Below, in pieces: positions 18,111 through 27,304 of a DNA stretch of 64,000 bases. Below the pieces are notes generated by a model that had not been told where the DNA came from, did no database searches, and was given only the letters and a program-made list of their open reading frames with translations. The stretch's first letter is position 1. Every line of letters starts with the position of its first letter. The stretch comes from Mesorhizobium sp. WSM4306 (lineage in GTDB: Bacteria > Pseudomonadota > Alphaproteobacteria > Rhizobiales > Rhizobiaceae). A program made the position numbers and the translations under genes. The DNA is taken from assembly GCF_007003975.1 (NCBI RefSeq), contig NZ_VFTC01000012.1, forward strand, positions 62,001 through 126,000, written 5' to 3'.

Positions 18111-18695
18111 TCAGGCGTTGTCTTCGCCGCCTTCGAACTCGGTATTCGGGTCGAAGAAGTTCTCCGGCCGCGCATTGTCGTTGATGTCGTCGCCATAGAT
18201 GGCTTCGGCGGTGGTCAGCGTTTCGCCCTTGGCCTGACGCTCGGCTTCATCGGCTGTGCGGGCGATGTTGAGGCTGATGGTGACCTCGACTTCCGGATGC
18301 AGCGCGATCGCCACATTGGTGACGCCGATGGTCTTGATCGGCTGGTTGAGCTGGATTTGGTTGCGGTTGACCGAGAAGCCTTCCGCCGTCAGCAGATCGG
18401 CGATGTCGCGGGTCGACACCGAACCGTAGAGCTGGCCGGTCTCGCCGGCCGAACGCACGGCGATGAAGCTCTTGCCGTCGAGCTTTTCGGCAACCTGGCT
18501 GGCTTCCGACTTGCGCTCGAGGTTGCGGGCTTCGAGCTGGGCGCGCTGGCCTTCGAACTTCTTCTTGTTGGCTTCGTTGGCGCGCAGCGCCTTGCCCTGC
18601 GGCAAGAGGAAGTTGCGGGCAAAGCCGTCCTTGACCTTGACGGTATCGCCCATCTGGCCGAGGCGGGAAACGCGTTCGAGAAGAATGACTTCCAT
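18111..18695 (-). CDS. rplI: 50S ribosomal protein L9
   Basis: The 194-residue protein begins [17 protein letters not shown], the L9 N-terminal domain, with the rRNA-binding [14 protein letters not shown] long connecting helix and a C-terminal domain with [10 protein letters not shown] follow. An acidic tail of about 45 residues beyond the usual 150 is typical of alphaproteobacterial L9 as I remember it. The start is ATG 18695, since the eight upstream codons lack L9 character. It is the last gene of the rpsF operon. Confidence 0.97.
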   Translation of the reverse strand: MEVILLERVSRLGQMGDTVKVKDGFARNFLLPQGKALRANEANKKKFEGQRAQLEARNLERKSEASQVAEKLDGKSFIAVRSAGETGQLYGSVSTRDIADLLTAEGFSVNRNQIQLNQPIKTIGVTNVAIALHPEVEVTISLNIARTADEAERQAKGETLTTAEAIYGDDINDNARPENFFDPNTEFEGGEDNA

Positions 18696-18842
18696 GGTTT
18701 TGTTCCTTCGTCTGGGCACCGATCACAAGGTCGGCGCCGAATTGAGTGGAACAGGTCAGGAAGCTCTGAGCGCCTTGGCGCCGGTGTCGCTGTCCTGCCT
18801 GTCGCGGCAGTTAGAGGCTTTTCACCTCAACTCGGGATTTCA

Positions 18843-18891
18843 ATGCATGTCGCCCAAAAGTGGGTCCCGGTTTTGGGACAACGACATCCAT
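18843..18891. repeat. rhizobial GCATGTCG...CGACAT intergenic element
   Basis: TGCATGTCGCCCAAAAGTGG is followed by CCGGTTTTGGGACAACGACAT. The two halves are imperfect inverted repeats (ATGTCG/CGACAT and CCCAAAA/TTTTGGG). It resembles a second element at 62128-62203. It lies between rpsR and rplI. Confidence 0.65.
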
Positions 18892-18933
18892 CATCAAAAT
18901 ACTCCCTGCGGCGCCCGTCGCCGTGGGAGAATA

Positions 18934-18957
18934 GAGCGGGCGGCGAACCGCCCGCTC
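18934..18957 (-). terminator. GC-rich hairpin after rpsR
   Basis: GAGCGGGCGG and CCGCCCGCTC pair perfectly around CGAA, a stable tetraloop, 8 bases past the rpsR stop. No T tract follows on the minus strand (TATTCTCCC), so it may act as an mRNA stability or partial termination element between rpsR and rplI. Confidence 0.5.
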
Positions 18958-18964
18958 GAAAGTC

Positions 18965-19213
18965 TTAGCGAACCACGTAGGGCAGCAGGCCGAGGAAGCG
19001 GGCGCGCTTGATCGCCTTGGCGAGTTCGCGCTGCTTCTTCTGGCTGACGGCGGTGATGCGCGACGGCACGATCTTGCCGCGCTCGGAAATGTAGCGCTGC
19101 AGCAGACGCACGTCCTTGTAGTCGATCTTGGGCGCGTTGGCGCCGGAGAACGGGCAGGTCTTGCGGCGGCGATGGAATGGGCGCCGGGTCGGGATCTGAT
19201 TGATGTCGACCAT
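18965..19213 (-). CDS. rpsR: 30S ribosomal protein S18
   Basis: The 82-residue protein has the S18 pattern: basic N-terminus with [15 protein letters not shown], then [19 protein letters not shown] and [21 protein letters not shown]. It is a primary binder with S6 on the platform of the 30S subunit. Its ATG shares one base with the rpsF stop (TAATG), which favours coupled translation with its partner S6. Confidence 0.98.
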   Translation of the reverse strand: MVDINQIPTRRPFHRRRKTCPFSGANAPKIDYKDVRLLQRYISERGKIVPSRITAVSQKKQRELAKAIKRARFLGLLPYVVR

Positions 19214-19713
19214 TATTCTGCACCCCCTTCAACGCCTTCGCGCGGACGGCGCGGACCACGATCGCCACCGGCGTCGCCAAATGAGCGCGGCGGACGATCG
19301 CCACGATCGCCGCGATCACGATCGCCAAACGAGCGCGGACCACGATCGCCACGGTCGCGGTCGCCGAAGCCACCGCGTTCCGAACGCTCTTCGCGCTTCT
19401 GCATCATGGCCGACGGGCCTTCCTCATGCGCTTCGACCTTGACGGTCAGGAAACGCAGCACGTCTTCGGACAGACCCATCTGGCGCTCCATCTCGTTGAG
19501 CGCTGCCGGCGGGCAGGTGAGGTCCATAAGCGTGTAATAAGCCTTCCGGTTCTTGTTGACCCGGTAGGTGAGGGACTTCAGTCCCCAGTTCTCGACCCGG
19601 CCGACGGACCCGCCATTTGCGGAGATGACGCCCTTGTACTGTTCGACAAGCGCATCGACCTGCTGCTGCGAGAGGTCCTGCCGGGCAAGGAACACATGTT
19701 CGTATAGAGCCAT
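19213..19713 (-). CDS. rpsF: 30S ribosomal protein S6 with repetitive C-terminal tail
   Basis: Residues 1-100 are a normal S6 domain ([15 protein letters not shown], then [18 protein letters not shown] and [11 protein letters not shown]). The remaining about 65 residues are a disordered-looking tail built of Gly-Asp-Arg units ([15 protein letters not shown], repeated). E. coli S6 has an acidic tail extended by RimK; here the tail is mixed-charge and repetitive. The gene leads the rpsF-rpsR-rplI operon. Confidence 0.97.
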   Translation of the reverse strand: MALYEHVFLARQDLSQQQVDALVEQYKGVISANGGSVGRVENWGLKSLTYRVNKNRKAYYTLMDLTCPPAALNEMERQMGLSEDVLRFLTVKVEAHEEGPSAMMQKREERSERGGFGDRDRGDRGPRSFGDRDRGDRGDRPPRSFGDAGGDRGPRRPREGVEGGAE

Positions 19714-19992
19714 AGTGGTTCAGTGCCTTTCTTCGTTTCTCTCCCGGATCCTCGCGGCAAAAGCCTCTGCAACTTCTCTGACCCGCTGGTCCCAAAGGGG
19801 CGGGGAAGAAAGGAGCATTTCGAGACGGTCGAGAGCGGAGACACGGGAGGCGGAAGCGCTTCTGGCTTCACACGCCGCTTTCCCAAGGAAAACAACGGCC
19901 CTCCGTTCAGCCCCCAGCAAGGACCGGCAGATTGCGGGCGTCTATACAGCAATTTGGCTGGAAGGCAAGGGTAGGACGCCGTTGTGTCGTAA

Positions 19993-20034
19993 GCACATGA
20001 GTTGTCCGGGTTAGGTAGCACATGAGTTGTCCGG
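19993..20034 (+). repeat. two direct 17-bp repeats at an IS remnant
   Basis: GCACATGAGTTGTCCGG occurs at 19993-20009 and again at 20018-20034, a period of 25 bases. The second copy runs into TTTTATGAGCAGTCC and then the truncated transposase start. Repeats like this sit at the end of the insertion sequence and may be the transposase-binding terminal region. Confidence 0.65.
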
Positions 20035-20063
20035 TTTTATGAGCAGTCCGATGGAGGCTGCGA

Positions 20064-20160
20064 ATGAAACGGACAGCATGGCTACAGGGCCGGCGAATGC
20101 AGAAGTACGGGGTGTTTTGGTCAGCTGGAATGGCGGCGATTTGTCGAGGGTTGAAAAGCA
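20064..20160 (+). pseudogene. truncated, frameshifted transposase N-terminus (ISNCY/HTH type)
   Basis: A frame starts MKRTAWLQGRRMQKYG, which resembles the beginning of helix-turn-helix ISNCY-type transposases (M-K-R-x-x-W-x-Q-x-x-R-M-x-K-F). The continuation GVLVSWNGGDLSRVE is found in another frame, so one frameshift separates the two. Homology ends near 20160, just before the stop of the convergent LtaS-like gene. The rest of the transposase (normally several hundred residues) is missing. Identification rests on remembered family consensus. Confidence 0.6.
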
Positions 20161-20167
20161 CCCGGGA

Positions 20168-22093
20168 TCAACTTGTATGGGCGACCTTGTCCACCGTTTC
20201 GGGGAAGAAGTCGGGCGCGGCCTTTCGCTTGCCGAACATCATGTCGTATTGGAGCAGGCGGAAATCGTTGATCGCCGGATCGACGTCCTTCTGCCGCGCC
20301 CAGTCGGGCGTCGCTTCGCCTGACGGCGTCAGCAGAAGATTGCGGTCGACGACGCGATAGCGTTCGCGCAGCGCGCCGAGGAAGCCGGTGTAGTAGGGGT
20401 GCGTGATCCCGGCCGTGGTCAGGATGTGATAGGGCAGGAAGGCTGGGCTGACCGCGCCCATATCCTGCGCCGGACCGGTGCGGTTCGACCAGATGATCAG
20501 CGGCGTCTGGTGGTGCTCGAGTGCTGCCTCCGGCGTAGCCTCCCTGCGCGGCGCGACATTGTCTTTGAGGAAGCCGGTCTCGACATAGACGGGACCGAGC
20601 GGCGGCAGATGGTCGCCGAAAAAGGCAATGACCGTCGGCCGCTCGCGCTTCTTCGCCCATTCGATCAGCCGTTCGAGGCCACGGTCGGCATCGGCCGAAC
20701 CCTCGGCGTAGCTGAGCAGCGATTCCCGCGCCCATGTGCTGATGGGAGCCGCGACCTTGTGGGTCGGGTTGTAATAGCGGTACGGCTCGTAGGGGCCGTG
20801 GTTCTGCAGGCTGACGGCGAAGAAGAACACCGGGTCCTCGCTGGCGTCGGCCTCTGCGATGATCTCGTCGGTCATTGCCGCGTCGGAGGCCAGCGGCCCG
20901 CGCTTTTCCAACGGTGGCAGCGTCTCTTCCGAGCGGAAATCGTTGAAGCCGAAATCGGCATAGACCGCGCCGCGGTTCCAGAACCAGTTGGTGCCGGGAT
21001 GGATGGCGCGCGCGCGGTAGCCTTCGCTTTTCAGGAAGGTCGCCAGCGACGGCGTCGGCGTGCGCACATATTGCTGATAGGGGATCGAGCCCGCCGGCAG
21101 GAAGGCATTGGAAAAGCCGGTCAGCGCCTCGAATTCGATGTTGGCGGTCATGCCGCCGAATTCCGGCGAGAACATATAGCCGGAGCGCAAAGCCCGCACA
21201 TTGGGGATCGGGTCCGGCGTGATGGTGACGCCGGGCAGCTTGGTCGGATCCCAGAAGGATTCGCTCATCACCACGATGATGTCGGGTTTCTCATCCGGCA
21301 CCGAGGCCGTCACATCAGGTCTGTCGATCGCATCGATCGCCTTGTCGGAATAGCCGGCCGGTGCAGAGACATGCGCCATCGGCACGTTGAGCGCGAAAGC
21401 CAGCGCAAACCCGTTGGAGGCGTAGTTCTCCTTCTGGTCCCACATGATCGGGATGATCTGCAGCCGGTCGCGGGTCCACGAGAAGGTGGCGTAATCCATG
21501 ATCGAGACGAAGAAGGCGAGCAGCGGCACTGCCAGCGTCAACCGCGCCAGGCGCCCCTTGCGGCTGAGGATCGGCACCTTGCGGCGCCACCGCCGCCAGC
21601 CATAGACCAGCAACGACAGGCCGGCGACGATGCCGACCGCCATGGCGAGCGCCGTCCAGGGGCGCTCGCGCACCAGCAGCGGCATCAATGCCATGATCTG
21701 GCGCGAATAGAGGAAATCGGTCGGGTAGAGCGGATCGCCGAGATAATGCGACTTCTGGTGCCCGACAAAGGCCAGCGCCAGCGTCAGCGGCGCCACGATC
21801 ATCAGGCTTTGGTGGCTGCGGCCAAGCACGGCGTCCAGTCCGATCAGCACCAGCGCAAAGACGATGATGGTGGTCCAGCCCGGCTTGAAGGGTTGCAGGA
21901 AGAAGTCGACCGTGCCGAAAAAGTCGCCGCGCACGATCCATTCGATGGCGAACACCAGGACGGCGGAGGCAAGCAGCGTGACCAGACCGTAGCGGATGAC
22001 AGGCCATCTGCGCCCCGGCAGGTAGCCGGTGGACGGATCGTCTTCCAAGAACTGTGGCGCGGGTACTGCCGCGCCCTTCCTGATCCTTGCCAC
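20168..22093 (-). CDS. LtaS-like phosphoglycerol/sulfatase-fold transferase
   Basis: The 641-residue protein has about five N-terminal membrane helices (residues about 35-215) and a large periplasmic sulfatase-fold domain. Active-site-like elements are DIIVVMSESFWDP (metal Glu), GGMTANIEFEAL (candidate nucleophile Thr, aligned with GKTSDAE of LtaS) and FFGDHLPP. In Gram-negatives this family includes OpgB and rhizobial CgmB, which add phosphoglycerol to periplasmic glucans; that role is plausible but not shown. A GTG at 22093 follows GGGGGAAGAAGAGAA; another GTG at 22141 lacks a ribosome site. Its 3' end abuts an IS remnant. Confidence 0.85.
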   Translation of the reverse strand: MARIRKGAAVPAPQFLEDDPSTGYLPGRRWPVIRYGLVTLLASAVLVFAIEWIVRGDFFGTVDFFLQPFKPGWTTIIVFALVLIGLDAVLGRSHQSLMIVAPLTLALAFVGHQKSHYLGDPLYPTDFLYSRQIMALMPLLVRERPWTALAMAVGIVAGLSLLVYGWRRWRRKVPILSRKGRLARLTLAVPLLAFFVSIMDYATFSWTRDRLQIIPIMWDQKENYASNGFALAFALNVPMAHVSAPAGYSDKAIDAIDRPDVTASVPDEKPDIIVVMSESFWDPTKLPGVTITPDPIPNVRALRSGYMFSPEFGGMTANIEFEALTGFSNAFLPAGSIPYQQYVRTPTPSLATFLKSEGYRARAIHPGTNWFWNRGAVYADFGFNDFRSEETLPPLEKRGPLASDAAMTDEIIAEADASEDPVFFFAVSLQNHGPYEPYRYYNPTHKVAAPISTWARESLLSYAEGSADADRGLERLIEWAKKRERPTVIAFFGDHLPPLGPVYVETGFLKDNVAPRREATPEAALEHHQTPLIIWSNRTGPAQDMGAVSPAFLPYHILTTAGITHPYYTGFLGALRERYRVVDRNLLLTPSGEATPDWARQKDVDPAINDFRLLQYDMMFGKRKAAPDFFPETVDKVAHTS

Positions 22094-22374
22094 TTCTCTT
22101 CTTCCCCCGGCCCAAGCAACGCGTTTTTCCACTCGCGTCACCGTTCTGTCATAGAACTGTCATGCAAAAGCTAGCGCCTGTGGCGGAAATAAGAAGAGCC
22201 AGCAAACGATTCGTGAGCGGTTTTCATCAGGAGTGATCGGCAAAAAGCCTTTCAGAACAGGGACTCGGGGTCAGCTTCCGGGTGGAACGAGGGCCGAAAT
22301 GCTGCTCGCGGGCTTGACTTGGCGGTCCGCCTTGCGTCACAGGCAGGAAAAATCAGCCGCTGGAGAGAGCCCAA

Positions 22375-23322
22375 ATGGCCGTTGCATTCACCTTTCCGGG
22401 ACAAGGCAGCCAGGCTGTCGGCATGGGCAAGGACCTCGCCGACGCCTTCCCCGAGGCGCGCAGGGTCTTCGAGGAAGTCGATGACGCGCTGGGCGAAAAG
22501 CTGTCGACATTGATCTGGGAAGGCCCTGAAGAGACGCTGACCTTGACCGCCAATGCCCAACCGGCACTGATGGCAGTGTCGCTGGCTGCGGTGCGGGCGC
22601 TGGAAGCGCGCGGTTTTTCGTTGAAGGACAAGGTCGCCTATGTCGCCGGCCATTCGCTCGGCGAATATTCCGCCCTTGCCGCCGCCGGCTTCGTCTCGGT
22701 CGCCGATGCCGCCCGGCTGCTGCGCATTCGCGGCAATGCCATGCAGGCGGCGGTGCCGGCCGGCGAGGGTGCGATGGCGGCGATCATCGGACTGGAACAG
22801 CCCGATGTCGAAGCCGCTTGCACCGCGGCCGCAACAGGCTCCGGCAAGGTCTGCCAGATCGCCAACGACAACGGCGGTGGCCAGCTGGTGATCTCCGGCG
22901 CCAAGGCGGCGGTGGAACTCGCCGCAAAACTGTGCACCGAGAAGGGCGCCAAACGGGCGCTGATGCTGCAGGTCTCCGCCCCCTTCCACTCGGCGCTGAT
23001 GGCGCCGGCGGCCAATGTCATGCGCGAGGCGCTGGCCGGGGTAGCCAAGCATGCGCCGGTGGTTCCAGTCGTTTCCAACGTCACCGTGACCCCGACCAGC
23101 GATCCCGACGAGATCACACGGCGCTTGGTCGAGCAGATCACCGGCCGTGTGCGTTGGCGCGAAACGGTGGAGTGGTCCGGCGCCAACGGCGTCGCCACAC
23201 TCTACGAGATCGGCGCCGGCAAGGTGCTGTCGGGCCTGGCGCGGCGCATCAACCGCGACATCGCCACATCAGCCGTCGGTACCCCGGCCGACGTCGAGGC
23301 GGCGTTGGCCGCGCTTTCATAA
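22375..23322 (+). CDS. fabD: malonyl-CoA:ACP transacylase
   Basis: The 315-residue enzyme moves malonyl from CoA to ACP to supply fatty-acid elongation. The N-terminal FTFPGQGSQ and the nucleophile Ser94 in AGHSLGEYSALA are diagnostic, and a catalytic His lies in SAPFHSALM. Length matches the family. The ribosome site GGAGAG precedes the ATG. It leads the fabD-fabG-acpP-fabF cluster, with 60 bases to fabG. Confidence 0.97.
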   Translation: MAVAFTFPGQGSQAVGMGKDLADAFPEARRVFEEVDDALGEKLSTLIWEGPEETLTLTANAQPALMAVSLAAVRALEARGFSLKDKVAYVAGHSLGEYSALAAAGFVSVADAARLLRIRGNAMQAAVPAGEGAMAAIIGLEQPDVEAACTAAATGSGKVCQIANDNGGGQLVISGAKAAVELAAKLCTEKGAKRALMLQVSAPFHSALMAPAANVMREALAGVAKHAPVVPVVSNVTVTPTSDPDEITRRLVEQITGRVRWRETVEWSGANGVATLYEIGAGKVLSGLARRINRDIATSAVGTPADVEAALAALS

Positions 23323-23382
23323 TCCACTGGCGATTTGACCCCTCCCGTGGGAAGGGTGTTCTCTTAAGATCAGGAGACAAAA

Positions 23383-24120
23383 ATGTTCGAACTGACCGGC
23401 CGCAAGGCGCTCGTCACTGGCGCATCGGGAGGCATTGGCGAGGCGATCGCCCGGGTGCTGCACGCGCAAGGCGCCATTGTCGGCCTGCACGGCACCCGCA
23501 TCGAGAAATTGGAGACCTTGGCAGCCGAGCTCGGCGACCGGGTAAAACTGTTTCCAGCAAATTTGTCGAACCGCGACGAGGTCAAGGCGCTTGGCCAGAA
23601 GGCGGAAGCCGAGCTCGAAGGCGTCGATATCCTGGTCAACAATGCCGGCATTACCAAGGACGGCCTGTTCGTGCGCATGTCGGATGCCGATTGGGATAGT
23701 GTGCTCGAGGTCAACCTCACCGCGGTGTTCCGGCTGACCCGCGAACTCACCCATCCGATGATGCGCCGCCGCCATGGCCGCATCATCAACATCACCTCGG
23801 TGGTCGGCGTTACCGGCAACCCAGGCCAGACCAATTATTGCGCCTCCAAGGCCGGCATGATCGGCTTTTCCAAGTCCTTGGCGCAGGAGATCGCCACCCG
23901 CAACATCACCGTCAACTGCGTCGCCCCGGGCTTCATCGAATCGGCGATGACCGACAAACTCAACGACAAGCAGAAAGACGCGATCATGGCGGCGATTCCG
24001 ACACGCCGCATGGGCACGAGTGTTGAAGTGGCCTCCGCCGTCGCCTACCTCGCCTCCAATGAAGCCGGCTACGTCACCGGCCAGACCATCCATGTCAACG
24101 GCGGCATGGCGATGATTTGA
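23383..24120 (+). CDS. fabG: 3-oxoacyl-ACP reductase
   Basis: The 245-residue short-chain reductase carries the cofactor motif TGASGGIG, NNAG, a catalytic Ser in INITSVVG and YCASK. It reduces beta-ketoacyl-ACP with NADPH during fatty-acid elongation. The ribosome site AGGAG precedes the ATG. Its place between fabD and acpP confirms the role over other SDR functions. Confidence 0.97.
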   Translation: MFELTGRKALVTGASGGIGEAIARVLHAQGAIVGLHGTRIEKLETLAAELGDRVKLFPANLSNRDEVKALGQKAEAELEGVDILVNNAGITKDGLFVRMSDADWDSVLEVNLTAVFRLTRELTHPMMRRRHGRIINITSVVGVTGNPGQTNYCASKAGMIGFSKSLAQEIATRNITVNCVAPGFIESAMTDKLNDKQKDAIMAAIPTRRMGTSVEVASAVAYLASNEAGYVTGQTIHVNGGMAMI

Positions 24121-24341
24121 CGGGACATGGCCGGGTAATAAGAAGACGTGGCCGGCTTGTGAAAAGAGACCATTTCGCCTTGGACCTTAGCCAATTTTCG
24201 TGTAATGCGGCCCGCAACCCGGCGGTTCGGGCAAAAACCGGTCCGGCGCCGTTGCGTTTCCGGCAGGACCATCTTTCAGCTTGATTAGCGGCATTCTGCC
24301 CGCTAACGAAGACAGACAAACAAAAGACGAGGATGCCCCAA

Positions 24342-24578
24342 ATGAGTGACACCGCAGAGCGCGTCAAGAAGATCGTCATCGAACATCTTGGCGTCGATGC
24401 CGACAAGGTGACCGAGCAGGCGAGCTTCATCGATGATCTGGGCGCGGACAGCCTCGACACGGTCGAACTCGTCATGGCGTTCGAAGAAGAGTTTGGCGTC
24501 GAGATTCCGGACGATGCGGCCGAGACCATCCTGACCGTCGGCGATGCGGTGAAGTACATCGACAAGGCTTCGGCCTGA
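24342..24578 (+). CDS. acpP: acyl carrier protein
   Basis: The 78-residue acidic protein has the phosphopantetheine site Ser37 in [11 protein letters not shown], and its sequence is typical of housekeeping AcpP. An in-frame ATG at 24333 is possible, but the ribosome site GAGG is correctly spaced only for the ATG at 24342. It carries growing acyl chains for the Fab enzymes encoded around it. A 221-base gap from fabG suggests its own promoter. Confidence 0.98.
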   Translation: MSDTAERVKKIVIEHLGVDADKVTEQASFIDDLGADSLDTVELVMAFEEEFGVEIPDDAAETILTVGDAVKYIDKASA

Positions 24579-24612
24579 CGCTATCCGCAGTCATCACCGG
24601 GGAGGACCTGCG

Positions 24613-25875
24613 ATGAGGCGTGTCGTCGTCACGGGCCTTGGCCTGGTTTCGCCGTTCGGTATGGGCTTCGAGCACAGCTGGAAGGAACTGCTGACCGGCC
24701 GCAGCGCCGCCAAGCGCGTCACCGAGTTTGAAGTGGAAGATCTTGCCTGCAAGATCGCCCACGTCATTCCGCGCGGTGACGGCACCAACGGCACGCTCAA
24801 TCCCGAAGCCGTGCTTGAACCCAAGGAGCTGCGCAAGATCGGCGACTTCATCCTTTACGGGATTGCGGCCGCCGACGAAGCGTTGAAGGATTCCGGCTGG
24901 GAGCCCGGCACAGAAGCCGAGCGATGCGCCACAGGAGTCATGATCGGCTCCGGCATTGGCGGCCTCGAAGGCATCGCCGAAAACGCGCTGATCTTGCACG
25001 AGCGCGGCCCGCGCCGCATCAGCCCGTTCTTCATTCCTGGAAACATCATCAACCTGGTGTCCGGTCAGGTGTCGATCCGGCACGGGCTGAAGGGTCCCAA
25101 TCACGCCGTCGTCACCGCCTGCTCGACCGGCGCGCACGCCATTGGCGATGCCGCCCGGCTGATCATCTTCGGCGATGCCGACGTGATGCTGGCCGGCGGT
25201 GCCGAATCGCCGGTGACCAGGCTTTCGCTTGCCGGCTTCGCCGCTTGCCGGGCGCTGTCCACCGACCGCAACGATACGCCTGAAAAGGCCTCGCGTCCCT
25301 ATGACCGCGACCGTGACGGCTTCGTCATGGGCGAGGGCGCCGGCGTGGTCGTGCTGGAAGAGCTCGAACACGCCAAGGCGCGCGGCGCCAAGATCTATGC
25401 CGAGGTCACCGGCTACGGCCTGACCGGCGACGCCTATCACATCACCGCACCTGCCGAAGATGGCGACGGTGCCTTCCGCTGCATGACGGCGGCGCTGAAC
25501 CGGGCCAAGCTGACGCCCGCCGATATCGACTACATCAATGCGCACGGCACCTCGACCATGGCCGATACGATCGAGCTCGGCGCCGTCGAGCGGCTGGTCG
25601 GCAACGCCGCCTCCAAGATCTCGATGTCGTCGACCAAGTCGTCGATCGGCCATCTCCTGGGCGCCGCGGGGGCCGCTGAGGCGATCTTTTCGATCCTCGC
25701 CATCCGCGACAACATCGCTCCCGCCACCATCAATCTAGATAACCCGGAACGCGAAACCGCGATCGATCTTGTACCCAACACGCCACGGCATCGCCAGGTC
25801 GACGTGGCGCTGTCCAACTCCTTCGGCTTCGGCGGCACCAACGCTTCGCTGGTCTTCCAGCGCTATATAGGCTGA
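24613..25875 (+). CDS. fabF: 3-oxoacyl-ACP synthase II
   Basis: The 420-residue condensing enzyme has the catalytic Cys170 in TACSTGAHAIG and two histidines in NAHGTSTMADT and KSSIGHLLGAAG. It elongates acyl-ACP with malonyl-ACP. Length matches FabF (about 413). The ATG at 24613 follows GGAGGA, 34 bases after acpP, so the two are probably cotranscribed. Confidence 0.97.
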   Translation: MRRVVVTGLGLVSPFGMGFEHSWKELLTGRSAAKRVTEFEVEDLACKIAHVIPRGDGTNGTLNPEAVLEPKELRKIGDFILYGIAAADEALKDSGWEPGTEAERCATGVMIGSGIGGLEGIAENALILHERGPRRISPFFIPGNIINLVSGQVSIRHGLKGPNHAVVTACSTGAHAIGDAARLIIFGDADVMLAGGAESPVTRLSLAGFAACRALSTDRNDTPEKASRPYDRDRDGFVMGEGAGVVVLEELEHAKARGAKIYAEVTGYGLTGDAYHITAPAEDGDGAFRCMTAALNRAKLTPADIDYINAHGTSTMADTIELGAVERLVGNAASKISMSSTKSSIGHLLGAAGAAEAIFSILAIRDNIAPATINLDNPERETAIDLVPNTPRHRQVDVALSNSFGFGGTNASLVFQRYIG

Positions 25876-26077
25876 TTGCGGTATCGACCGGCGCGCCAGC
25901 GGTCTGTCGTCAATTTTGCCATATTCGAGCCTACTCTGCCGCTGGGGATTCGTCGCATCGGCCTGAATCCGAAGGCGCTTTTTTCAAAAGCACGATGCGT
26001 AGGCTTGAAATGTTAGGGCACGCTGTGCGTCCAACCGGACGCGTGGTCGCTCTAAGAGATCAGATGGTAGGGCGCTT

Positions 26078-27304
26078 ATGAACACCAATCCGGGCGGCAG
26101 CGGACAATTCGGACAAAACCAGCAGACCGGCCCGATCGTGCCGAAGACTGCGGCTGAGGCCTTGCGGCCGGAAGCCGGCACACCGCCGCCGAAGCGCTCG
26201 CGCGCCTCGCGCAGCCAGGTCGTGGTGTTCATGAACTTCGTCATCTCCGCGGTGATGTTGATGATCCTCGCCGCCGGCGTCTCGCTCTATTTCGGCAAGC
26301 AGGCCTTCAACGAACCAGGCCCGTCGGTCGCTGGCGACACCTTCCTGGTCAAACCAAGCACCGGCGTCCAGGATATCGCCGACCAGCTTGAACGGCGTGG
26401 ATTGATCAGCGACGCCCGCATCTTCCGCATTGGCGTGCGCGTCTATGGCAATGATTCAGCGCTGAAGGCCGGCGAATACGAAGTCAAGCCGCACGCCTCC
26501 ATGCGCGACATCATGGAGCTTCTGAAGAGCGGCAAGTCGGTGATGTATTCGCTGACCATTCCCGAGGGCCTGACGGTCGAGCAGGCGCTGCAGCGCGTCG
26601 CCGAGCAGGATGCGCTGACCGGCGACATGCCGGCGACCACGCCGGCCGAGGGCAGCCTTGCCACCGATACGTTGCGCTTCACCCGCGGCGCCACGCGTCA
26701 GCAGATGGTCGACAAGCTGCTCGCCGACCAGAAAGAGCTGGTCGACGAAGTCTGGCAGCGGCGCGCGCCCGACTTGCCTCTGGCCAATGTCGACGACTTC
26801 GTCACCTTGGCCTCGATCGTCGAAAAGGAAACCGGCCGGGGTGACGAGCGCTCGCGCGTTGCCGCCGTCTTCCTCAACCGTCTGGCCAAGGGCATGCGGC
26901 TGCAATCGGATCCGACGATCATTTATGGCCTGTTCGGCGGCAAGGGCAAACCCGCCGACCGGCCGATCTACCAGTCGGACATTGAGAAGCAGACGCCTTA
27001 CAACACCTATCTGATCAACGGCCTGCCGCCGACGCCGATCGCCAATCCGGGCCGCGCCGCACTCGAAGCCGTCGCCAACCCGTCGAAGACCGACGATCTC
27101 TACTTTGTCGCCGACGGCACGGGTGGCCATGTCTTTGCCACGACGCTTGCCGAGCACAATGAGAACGTTGCCCGCTACCGGGCGATGCAGAAAAAGCAGG
27201 CTGAAGACGCCGCCAAGGGCGCCAAGACCCCGGGCCAGACCGATGCGCCGGCGGATGGCGACGACAGCGGTGACGCCAGTGGCGATGCGGGTGCCGCCCA
27301 GTAG
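26078..27304 (+). CDS. mltG: endolytic transglycosylase MltG
   Basis: The 408-residue protein has one N-terminal membrane segment (residues about 48-72) and a YceG/MltG domain with the catalytic Glu in LASIVEKETG, then AAVFLNRL and QSDPTIIYGL. MltG cleaves nascent peptidoglycan strands in the periplasm and limits glycan length. The last about 40 residues are low-complexity (Ala, Asp, Gly, Lys) and look disordered. It lies between fabF and yicC on the same strand, an order I remember from rhizobia. Confidence 0.95.
   Translation: MNTNPGGSGQFGQNQQTGPIVPKTAAEALRPEAGTPPPKRSRASRSQVVVFMNFVISAVMLMILAAGVSLYFGKQAFNEPGPSVAGDTFLVKPSTGVQDIADQLERRGLISDARIFRIGVRVYGNDSALKAGEYEVKPHASMRDIMELLKSGKSVMYSLTIPEGLTVEQALQRVAEQDALTGDMPATTPAEGSLATDTLRFTRGATRQQMVDKLLADQKELVDEVWQRRAPDLPLANVDDFVTLASIVEKETGRGDERSRVAAVFLNRLAKGMRLQSDPTIIYGLFGGKGKPADRPIYQSDIEKQTPYNTYLINGLPPTPIANPGRAALEAVANPSKTDDLYFVADGTGGHVFATTLAEHNENVARYRAMQKKQAEDAAKGAKTPGQTDAPADGDDSGDASGDAGAAQ

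Noticed and set aside
19720..19920. 66-codon minus-strand frame upstream of rpsF
   Set aside because: It has no convincing ribosome site or recognisable sequence and lies in the expected rpsF promoter region.
19993..20034. Two direct repeats considered as a short CRISPR array
   Set aside because: There are only two copies with an 8-base spacer and no cas genes, and they adjoin a transposase remnant.
20399..22174. 591-codon plus-strand frame opposite the LtaS-like gene
   Set aside because: It is an antisense frame with strongly biased composition and no motif, while the minus-strand frame has clear membrane and catalytic features.
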